NCBI GenBank assembly: GCA_002914805.1
Contig: JXTB01000050.1
Location: 156,430 to 220,429, forward strand
Length of the DNA stretch: 64,000 bases
From: Parasponia andersonii
Lineage: Eukaryota; Streptophyta; Magnoliopsida; Rosales; Cannabaceae
Direction: 5' to 3'
The notes beneath the pieces were generated by a model. It did no database searches. It was not told where the DNA came from and was given only the letters and a program-made list of their open reading frames with translations. Both the position numbers and the translations under genes were made by a program. Positions 55,097 through 64,000 of this stretch are shown here, piece by piece. Position 1 is the first letter of the stretch; every line of letters starts with the position of its first letter.

Positions 55097-58000
55097 TATA
55101 TATACATATGGCCATAATCTAACATGTATTTCTTCTTCTTTTTTTTTTTAACTAATCTATAGGTGTAAAATCCTAAAATTTTATAAGAGTAATCAAGTAA
55201 TTTTACTTCAAAGACATTTTGGTAATTTTGTATTTTGGATTAATTAAATAAAAAAAAATTTGGTGTTGAATCTAGACAAGATTATGTCTAGATACATTTG
55301 GGGTAAAAGTGAAAAATAAATTTCAAATTGGGGACAAAAGTGTAATTAAGGAGGGACTAAAATGAAAGAATCTTTTAAAATTGTGGCCAAAGTGAAACTT
55401 CAGAAACTTATTTTTTCGGTCGAATCAGATTGTGCCATGTGTCCCACTGCTACAATTTTGAAAAATTGCATAAAAACCCCCTATTTCTTCTTCTTCTCCA
55501 CAGAGGTCCTCCCGAAGCCACCCACGGAAACTGTTCATCCGAGCCTCCACCGTCCACCGCCGTGCCAAACGCGCCTGTCCGCCGTGACTGGGAGACTTCG
55601 ACGAACTAGAGCCGGGTGCTACTACCGTGAACCGCCGCCTGTCGCCGGAGAAATCGTGGCCAGAATATTTCGCCACCAGAACAGTTTTTCGTTTGCCGTG
55701 CCGCCATCCGATGTCCGATCACCGTGCCACCGCCACCGTTGGATTCGTCTCGACTCCAACTTTGATTTCCGACCACTCTCGGCCTCCAACTCGGCTCCGG
55801 TAAGAAGTTGGCTACTGTAATAATATCTTAATATTTAAATTTATGTGGTATTTTCGTAATTATTTCAGAATTGAGTTATTTTTCCCGAGAAAATTATACC
55901 GCGTGATAGAGGAGTTTTAAACATGAAATCTCATGATTTTCAAGTGTTAAAACGATAACCGGAAGGTAATTAATTATTGGGATGAAAATGTGGTATTTTT
56001 ATAATTTTTGGATTTTGAGCCCATTTAGAGTTCGGGACCTCGAAACTGAGTTCTGACTTCGAATTTGGACTCAGTGAGGTCGGGACATGAAATTTGATAT
56101 AAAATATCACTATTTTCTGAAGTAGCACGAAATTCGAGAAAATAGCTCGTGAATTGCACCGTTTTGCGTGCCACGGGCCGGTTCTGTACTTAGACCCATT
56201 TTCGACGAAATTTATATCTAAACTAATGTTTTTGGGTGTTCTGAATTCAGTGGTGACCTCTGTTTCTCAATTCAAGACTCCGTTTGAAAAGTCAATTTTC
56301 AAGTGAACGAGACGAGACTCGAGAACAACTTTCCGATCAACCCGGTGATCAATTGAGGATATTTCTAGCATCGTTAACTCAGCATAATTACTATTCAAGG
56401 TAGGGGATTCAATTTCTTTGTTTTCTATTATTTTCATTTAAATTGGAATTTATCTTGAAAAATGAAATTTCGTGATTTTATTAAATTGAATTATTTGAAT
56501 AGTTATTTTGATGAATTATGAATTTGTGAAACATTGTAGACCGCTCTAGATATTTTTAAATATGGTTTTGTACAAGTTTTTATACTTGGAATTTGGTAAA
56601 GCCATGGAAAATATACTTTGGATTTTTAAAGTACAAAATGGATTTTAACTAAAAATTAGAGCATGTCTAGGATGTCAAAACACTGCATAGTTGTTTGAGA
56701 CTTTATATATACTACACATTTCATACGATCAGGCATGAGAGTCGTCTTAGGCACACAGTATTGTAGTAGGCGGACTAGTACACCCGTCTTTGGTGAGAGC
56801 AAGTAAACCCGCGCGGGGTTTATTTTCTAACTATCTCCATTCGGTAGGCGTAGGTATTCGGTGCCCCTCCGGTTCGGTAGGATTTGACACATGGGTGTCC
56901 CTCTAGTTTTTCAGAGATAGATGTCAGGCAAAGAGCACTCAATACATGTAGTATAAGTTGCTCTAGTTGTGATGAGAGAATGAAGACTCATGTGATGTGT
57001 TGATTTATGTGATGTGCATTATACTTATTTAAATTGAGACTTTTATATGTTTTGACCTAGATATCTGATTTGATTTTAGCTGGTTTTCTATAAATGGTTT
57101 AAATACTTGATATTTATAGAAATACTTTCCGGTATTACCAATCATGCAGATGTGCACTATGCTTGTTTTATTATGGTTTTCTATCTGTTTTAACCTGGAT
57201 ATATATATATATATCTGATTTTTATTTGAGCATATTTTCTGTAAAGATTTTCTATATATGTCTCAAATGCTCCATATTTATTAAGATATTTTCTAGAACT
57301 ACTAACCATGCAGTTGCATTGAGAATTACTAAAAAGGTTTTTTTTCCAAAAGGGTAATTGAGTTTTCTATTGAGCATTCACGTGCTCACCCTCCTACTTC
57401 CTTCCTCTTTCAGGTGTCAAATTATTCTGTGACAGATATTCGTGTGGCTTGGCAAGCATGTTTGATGTATGCTTGCAGTTCCAGTCCTCTTCATTGGTTG
57501 GTTCATACTCTGTATCGTTTTCTCTTTTTCTAAGTTAAATTTATTTAGCCATTCGTAATATATTTACTGAGTGGATGTATGAGGATGATTTCGATATTTA
57601 ATCGAGTACTTAGACATAGAAATGATTTTATGAAAATTATTTTAATTATGGGCCTATGGTTTTAAATTGAACACTTTCATTAAACTTAATGATTTAAATA
57701 AAAAGTTTTTAAAATTTATTATTTATCATGTCTCTAAATTTAAAATTAAAAATGCCTTTGAAATTTAAACTAGTAGATAATGTTGTAATTTATCGAGTTG
57801 GTCCAATATTAAAATTTACTTACTCTTGAGGAGTAAAACTTAAATTTTAAGTACTCGACTTTTTCTGAAAATTTTGGGAATTTCTGTTTATCACTGTTTT
57901 CACTTAAATTTACTAAAAGTCATAGCCTTGGATTTTCGGTTGTGACAATAGGTGTTTTTTTTGTAGCTGTTAGAACACCATCTAACGGCTACTATAATTT

Positions 58001-58141
58001 AAATAGTTGAAAAAAATACACATTATTTAATATTTTTTTCTCTATCTTTTATTATTAAAAGACGTGCATGATAAATTTTAATTAGGTAAAATAAAACCTA
58101 CGTCAAAAAAAATCTGCTGGATTGGTGTCCATATATATATT
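55097..58141 (+). mobile_element. MITE copy C, split by a nested LTR insertion
   Basis: The left part (about 55097-55163) has the family start in TA repeats, GGCCATAATCTAACATGTATTT, and a T-run. The right part (57953-58141) continues with ACACCATCTAACGGC, AAAAGACGTGCAT, CCTACGTC-like, an A-run and CTGGATTGGTGTCCATATATATA. Same orientation as copy B. The 2.8-kb segment 55164-57947 between the parts is flanked by ATAGG on both sides and is foreign to the MITE. Confidence 0.68.
55164..57947 (+). mobile_element. Solo LTR candidate, 2784 bp, nested in MITE copy C
   Basis: Begins TGTAAAATCC and ends GGTTGTGACA (TG...CA). It is flanked by a perfect 5-bp duplication, ATAGG, at 55159-55163 and 57948-57952. 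There are no retroviral domains. The internal GC-rich block (55490-55800), with Pro/Arg/His-biased open frames in several directions, and the later TTCAAGGTAGGGGATTC-type motif (56394-) resemble long LTRs of plant Gypsy-type elements. That family comparison is an impression only. The open frame at 55362-55817 is therefore probably not a gene. Most simply this is a solo LTR left by recombination between two LTRs. Confidence 0.75.
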
Positions 58142-58402
58142 GGATGATGTTAGGTGTACTTAATAGTAATATATATAGCATATAAGTTATCATTATTTAA
58201 TTGATATATTAACGCTTACAACAAATAAATTAATTACATTTACTAATTGAATTATGCCACTTCATATGCCATATATGTTGGTGTTAAAAAATTGGTACAA
58301 ATTTAGGGACAATATAAAAGTAACCAGCAAACTTTCAAGAATTTCTGAAACTTTTTATTTGTTTACTCGGCTTGAAAAGAAATGAAGTAAGAAATTTTGA
58401 AA
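58142..58402. other. Short intergenic spacer
   Basis: A/T-rich, nothing recognised. Confidence 0.4.
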
Positions 58403-58933
58403 AGGTTTTTGGCACGACTAGCCCTTATATTATTCAGGATTGATAAAATAGTCCTTGAGCTTTTTTAATTGGCAATTAAGTCTCTAAGTTTTAAAATTCT
58501 TAGTAACTAAGTCCTCTTTATAAGTAATTATTAAAATATTAGATAAAATTGAGTATTTTCAAGTCACATACAAGATTTTTGAAGGTCAAAATTAATATTT
58601 TACTAGCACTAGTTGAAATTGGAAGGAAAATAACTAAAAATTAATTACAATTAACAACATAACATAAAAAATTTTAAAAATTACAAAATTTCAAAAATTT
58701 AAAATTTCTCTTAAAATTTATCTCTAGGTCCCTTTCAAATTAATTAACGTTAATGAAATACTAATTTTTTTTTATTTAAATATGTTTAATTTTATGAAAA
58801 TTTTAATATTAACAAACAAAAATGACTTAATTGCCAAAATTTTTAAAACTTATAGATCTAATTACCAAAAAAAAAAACTCAGACTATTTTGCAAATCTAC
58901 GAATAATATAAGTGCCAAATATGCCAAAAACCT
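58403..58933. mobile_element. Long-TIR foldback element 3
   Basis: The left arm starts AGGTTTTTGGCA and continues CTTATATTATTC, AAAATAGTC-TGAG, GGCAATTAAGTC, AAGTTTTAAAA. The reverse complement of the right arm (ending at 58933) gives the same blocks in order. The arms span about 160 bp each around an A/T-rich centre with no coding. A target duplication was not found, so transposon superfamily is open. It resembles elements 1 and 2 in plan. Confidence 0.75.
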
Positions 58934-61450
58934 AGTTCGCAATACTAATTTCTGACTTCTTGCACTCATGTATATCATGCGAAATAATTTCATATTCATT
59001 TCATGGTAGGTAAGAATATGTATTTTTTTGGGGGGGGAATATCGAACATATATCATTGTAAATGTTTTAACTACTATGGAAGCATTATTCTGAACTCTTC
59101 TTCTCTTTCAGGTTTTGAACAAATACTGTTTGGCTCGTAAAATACTTTTTGAAAAAAAAAAAAAATCCCCACCTTCTTCACTTTGAATCTAAATCCATGA
59201 ACCCTATATATACCGGTCGAAATCTAAAATGCTAAATATGTGGAAATGTCAACATTACCAAGTTCTTAGCTCGTAAAGAATATCCAACTTCTAAAAAATG
59301 GATCTCTTACACCAGAGTCGAGAAAGGTTTTATAAGCCAAAGGAAAGCATCAGTTTTCTTCTTTGGGTAGTAATTAACCTTTGAACATATTACATGAATT
59401 AGGATTTTGTGTAGTAAACAAATTACTCAAAAACTTACAATACATGAAACAAGATATAATAGTTTTTTTAAAAACAAAATGCTTCTCAAAACATATTAAA
59501 GCTAAATTATCTGTCAAATTTCGAGCCAATTAATTAGTTCATAATCATAATCAGCTGGTTTCTTTTTTCTTTTTTCATTTTATTGCATTAAATTCTAAAT
59601 TCTATTTTATGAGCTTAATTATCTAGAAAATGTCATCAGATTCATCACCACGAGGAACATTTGACATATACCTAAACCACGACACTAATATAATTGAACC
59701 CTCAGCCCTAAGAAAAACAACTAAGATAGGAAATAGTGGTCCCCCTGCCTCTGCCGAGTGGTTGAGGCACAAACGTTATGGAAACTTTTAACCAAAAATT
59801 CTTACATGATAATTAAAATCTTCTAAGCTTCTATTTCCCTCAATAATGTAAACTTAATAATCATAATGTGACAGCTCAAAGAATTGTGGCTTGGTACCGG
59901 GACAGTAGTACTGGTCATCGTTGGCAACCCTAGCAACTTAAGTCAAGATCCACGTTACAAGGATTATATATGATGGAGCACTTGAAATTAAATTAGGTCC
60001 ACTTAGCATGTGCGAGCCACTTTTTTGAGATGCCGACCAAACACCCACATGGGCCGCTAACTCAAATCTCTTCTTAGGTCATACGACACTAAAGTCCCCA
60101 GCTTATACCTTAATTCGTCAGCAAACTCATTTATCTTTAAGCATGTATGTTTTGTCCCAATTTGCTTCATAATTGGTTTTTGACAGAGTTGATATATCCT
60201 CATATAAAGTTTTGGGGTCCATAATGCCCCCGTGGAGGGGGACTCGTTCTTGCCCTACCACTTTTCATGATTAAGCTTTCTCTAGAAGATATGAAGTGAT
60301 ATATTAGGAGTGTATAGTGGGTGATTTTTTTCGACTTTACCATTTTTTTTCTTTAATGAGATTTAAGTTAATTTAAGTATATAACTTATGAGTTCTTCTT
60401 ATTTATTTAACGAAATAGATTAACTCAAGTAGTAAGAGTGAAAAATTATTATCCTTAATAAGATGGAATGGAGAGTAGATAGTAGTAAATATTTTACTTT
60501 AATTTATAATAAATGGAGATTATTAGTTAAACTTAGTTAAAAAAAAATATACAGAATTGACCATTAATGAGATAACTATGAGCCGAACGGCATATAATTA
60601 GGAGAAAAGCCTCCGGTAGCCCATCTATAAATACAGAAAAGGAAAAAGTTTCTTATCTTGAGTTCGAGTCTAATCTGAATGTGTGGTTGAATGTAAATAT
60701 TTTACTTTTGAATGTGGATTCCAGATACTTTTTTTTTTTTTTTTTAAAATATGATCATTCTCCGATGAAAAGAAGAGAGTTGGGTCGTAAAAATCACAGG
60801 CCATAATCAATAATACTGCTAATACAGAAAATATTATAGATGCACTAGTGATGTTAAGTAATATAATATATTATATTAAAAAAAAAGTACTATAATATAT
60901 AAAAATGGAAGCTCAGACACCTTTACTATCATTTTGATATTAAACACTCATGTTCCATATAGCATTATCTTATACGGGGTCATGTATATACGCGGTCATG
61001 TATCTTATATGTTGTCGTGTAACTCACAATTATGTACTTATTATTGTACATCAAACTATCAAAAAAACTCTCTTTTACCAATAGAGAATGCTATGCATTA
61101 ATTCTGGTACTATGTACCACCACTTGTGTCGTGGTGGGCTTTCTTTATGCGGATGCTGAGATTAATTGCTCAGCTAATACATTTTGTCACGTAATACGGT
61201 AGTAACTCATGTGGCACATTAACTGTCATATGGACAACATTGTTACCTTTTTGGCTGCCAACATTGTTACTTATAAGCGATGTTGTGTAATTAGTCATCT
61301 CCTGTTCAGGGAATACCGTACGAGTTTGTTCGTATTGCTTTATGGAAGAGGGTCCTTTCTGTATAAAACCTCTTATTCTCGGGGACATTGTTAATCATGA
61401 TTAATAAAGTTTTTCACGTTTCCCTCTAATAAGATTTACTATCAGATATC
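58934..61450. other. Intergenic, no gene recognised
   Basis: Mixed A/T-rich DNA with some GC-richer patches (59750-60250, 61100-61390). The patch at 61100-61390 has open frames of 60-72 codons on both strands without family resemblance and ends near an AATAAAG-like signal (61405); it could be a repeat fragment or a transcript end. Nothing firmer can be said. Confidence 0.4.
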
Positions 61451-61459
61451 AATGGCACT

Positions 61460-61710
61460 ACTCCGATAGTTTTTTTTTTAAAACTAATTTATATGTATTA
61501 TTTTGTTTTTGTCTAATTAAAATTAAAATTCATCGTATAAGTTTTTTTATAATAAAAAGTAAAAAAAAATATTATTAAATCATGTAGGATTTTTGTTATT
61601 ATTTTTTTACCTAATTACTTAAAATTATTGTAATCGTTAGATAACTCAACGGTTAAAAAAAATATATAAGTAAAAAAAATACTTATTAGATAATGATTCA
61701 TATATAAATT
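61460..61710 (-). mobile_element. MITE copy D, diverged
   Basis: In copy A orientation it shows TAATTAAAATTAAAATTCAT, a TTATAATAAAAAGTAAAA block, AAATCATGTAGG-like, TTATTGTAATCGTTAGAT and CAACGGTTAAAAAAA. The order matches copy A, but identity is low and the TA-flanked ends are less clear. Confidence 0.4.
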
Positions 61711-61792
61711 CGTAAGTTTAACGAGAATTATATTTGACTTTTAGTTGAAGAAAGATATTCTTTTGTTTCATTAATGTAGTCCGTAGTATTAT

Positions 61793-62275
61793 ACAGGGCT
61801 GTTCATCAATTTAGTCGGTTTACATGGACTTTCAAACCGAGTACTAGTTGTTTTTCGTTTGGTAATTTGTCAGCTACATCTTATAAACCGGCCATAATTT
61901 CTAATTAGTTCGTGTTTTTGTTATTTCGGTTTACTCGGCTTTTATTATTATTATTTGTTTTTTTTTCATTTCCGATTATTTTAGGTTACAATATTTTGTC
62001 GAATTAATTGATTTTTGGAATTACGGTTTGGAAGGCGGTTTGATCAATGTGAGAGAGTGAGAGACACTAGAGACTATGGTTTTGTTTAATGTTTTCTTTT
62101 AATTCGTATTACATAACTTTCCTTAGAGAAATTTTATTTATTACAAATATTTACATCACATTTTATGTGTGTTTTTCATATTTAGTCAGTATATCAATTA
62201 TACCTAAATCGAGCCAAACTTAATTCGGTTCTTATTTTTTCGGTTTAACTTTTTTTGCACATCCATGTTACCCCT
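61793..62275. mobile_element. Probable small non-autonomous hAT element
   Basis: Starts CAGGGCTGTTCATCAATTT and ends TTTTTTTGCACATCCATG, so the reverse complement of the end reads CATGGATGTGCAAAAAA, an imperfect inverted match of hAT type. Many CGGTTT/AAACCG words repeat in the ~480-bp interior, like hAT subterminal motifs. An 8-bp target duplication is not evident. Confidence 0.45.
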
Positions 62276-64000
62276 AACAAAACATTGTTAGCAAATTAAC
62301 AAGGAAAAAAAAAGGAAGAAGAAAATAAAAAGATAATTGGATGCCGCAAGAAACTACACATTCTTTTATAATTTTATTTTCTCCATTGCTTTTGTCCCAA
62401 AGCAAATTATAGTCAAATGTCCCTTCTCTCTCCAGTCAAACCCACATGTTTAAAAACATTATTAAGCGCATAAAATGGGGTTTGGCCATGATCCAGCGTA
62501 ATCCAGACAAAGCAGTTTATACAAGACAACTTTGTTTCCAATATAATATTCTTGATGCATATTTTACATAGGATACCCTTTAATTACATGACAATTATTT
62601 AATCTTTAATTATATTAACTTGAACCTGAATATTCTCAATACAATAATAGCATACGGCAATAAAGATGGGAAGGGCCTCTTTGCACTACAATTATGTATT
62701 TATAAAACTATGTGTACTCGATCTAGATCCTAACCCAACAAGCTAGGGTAGTTGTTTTAGATGTGTTTTAGTTCAATAGTACACGTGGTTTAGATCCTAC
62801 AATTCCACATTGAATATTTTAGTTACATTATTTATTCAGTGATCCTCTCTGGTAGCGAATGCATGAACCCAAACCTTTATTTATTTGAGTACTAAAACAA
62901 TTAATACTCGAGATGCATAGACTTAATTAATGAACAGCATATATATTGTTAAAATAATTGAAATTCAGGTTTTAAAAATTGTAGATAAACAGTTTTTGAA
63001 ATGCTCAAATCTACATGGGGTTCTGTTATTGACTAAGCTAGAAATCTGGAACAAATTAGCAACTTCTTGTATACGGTCACATTGAAGAACTCTTCTGATT
63101 TTTCTAATTAGCAAATTCGTGAAGACTACGAAGAGGTCATTCTTCTTTCTGAGTTAACCATTTAGACATAACAATATTCTATTCTCATGAAGTAATAAAG
63201 TCATCAGCAAATTTCTCTGCGTCTTTTATGCGATGTTTACTTTCATTTCTTATTTTCGTTTTAATTAAGCTAAAATGAGAAGATTAGAAAGATGAATAAC
63301 AAAGATTTGACTTTGCTTAAATAATGCATTATTATACTTTTTCCCGGGCTTGTGTGCAATTTCCTAGCACTTTCTGCCAATGGACAATATGGAACATCGG
63401 GTCTTCAAACAATAAATTTCTTCAAAAAAAGGTTTTCAAACAATAAAAATAAAAATGTCTAGATGCGATAAAGTGAATTATTGTACACATTTAATAGTAA
63501 GATTTTTTTTTCCTACTTTCATCGAAGTGAAATGCAATAGATCAATGTTATGGGTGCATGTGATGTTTAACACCACCAATTAATTTAAATATACGAGCTA
63601 CTACTATAAAATTTATGTATAACCCATACTTTTATTAGTACGTGATACCAAGTACCACGAATACTCGCTAGGTTTTTTTTTTTTTTTTTAAGTGCAATAA
63701 TTTGATATGCTATTCTTTCTCTTTCTTTTTTTAATAAATTTATATGAGATAGTAGTTTTTTTTTTTTTTTTTTTAATTCAAAATGAAGAGTTTCAAACCT
63801 AGGCCCTCTATACTGTGACAGATAAAATATGACAGATAAAATATAAGGAATGATGTTTTCTTTTTTTTTTTTAAAGATAAATCTCGACAAAATAAGGGAA
63901 ATTAAATTTAAAAATAAAGAAAAGAAAGATACATCGATTCAAAGGAGGCATAAACCTGATCTCTCAAGACAAAGAAACAGAAAGAGAAATAAAATCAATG
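62276..64000. other. Intergenic to the window end, no gene recognised
   Basis: A/T-rich with poly-T runs (e.g. 63674-63690, 63757-63772). A small exact duplication of GACAGATAAAATAT occurs at about 63818-63844. Short Lys-rich minus-strand frames come from poly-T and are not genes. Confidence 0.45.

Noticed and set aside
55362..55820. 152-codon open frame rich in Pro and Arg
   Set aside because: Lies inside the solo-LTR candidate; GC-rich LTR blocks often give long random frames.
61170..61394. Overlapping 60-72-codon frames on both strands
   Set aside because: No conserved domain visible and both strands equally open; kept only as an unexplained GC-richer patch.
1..64000. CRISPR arrays, prokaryotic operons or riboswitches
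   Set aside because: Sequence is plant nuclear. The tandem repeats have no unique spacers between conserved short repeats.

Overview
This window reads as nuclear DNA of a flowering plant, most likely a eudicot. It is strongly A+T-rich, has long gene-poor stretches with poly-A/T and (TA)n runs, and carries a spliced gene with GT-AG introns. The repeats are typical plant transposable elements: TRIM, Copia, hAT, MULE with a ULP1-like gene, MITEs and foldback elements. I cannot name the species. Only two host genes look intact; most of the rest is transposable elements and their decay products.

Layout. 1-664: relatively GC-rich, gene-like sequence interrupted by a complete, apparently very young TRIM retrotransposon (125-525, identical 164-bp LTRs, CTGGT target duplication). 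664-4230: intergenic DNA with a 50-bp triplicate repeat and at least two long foldback elements. 4232-9268: a complete but dead Copia element (LTRs, GTCAG duplication, tRNA-Met-type primer site). 9550-10704: an F-box/F-box-associated pseudogene on the minus strand. 12779-15628: an eight-exon minus-strand cyclophilin gene of the CYP23 type, with a MITE in one intron and a promoter rich in TGGGCC-type motifs. 15985-28000: mostly intergenic (MITEs, tandem repeats, microsatellites, G-box-rich patches). 29239-30555: an intact single-exon F-box/kelch-repeat gene with a probable intron-containing 5' leader. 32873-35956: a decayed hAT element with terminal repeats and a near-perfect 8-bp duplication.

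36420-48085: the most unusual region, about 11.5 kb. It is a decayed Mutator-like element of the type that carries a ULP1-like cysteine protease gene (DUF1985 plus C48 peptidase, plus strand) converging on a MULE transposase (minus strand). The transposase appears to have lost its catalytic core through an internal deletion. The protease has lost its presumed catalytic Cys, and a unit of exon plus intron is repeated four times within it. A 5 x ~185-bp tandem array lies between the two genes, a TTACTAGTTTCTAG-like motif is sown through the non-coding parts, and the right end is duplicated in tandem.

48086-64000: gene-poor. It contains a ~3-kb T-rich block, two exact tandem duplications (72 and 37 bp), a 2.8-kb solo-LTR candidate with an ATAGG duplication nested inside a MITE, another long-TIR foldback element, a diverged MITE and a probable small non-autonomous hAT element.

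How the parts relate. CYP23 (secretory-pathway proline isomerase-like) and the F-box/kelch gene (SCF ubiquitin-ligase substrate adaptor) show no functional link; they are neighbours in a transposon-rich interval. Stop codons and lost active-site residues in the Copia, MULE and hAT elements are mostly changes explicable as C-to-T/G-to-A, consistent with long silencing by cytosine methylation. The TRIM, with identical LTRs, is the clear exception and must be young.
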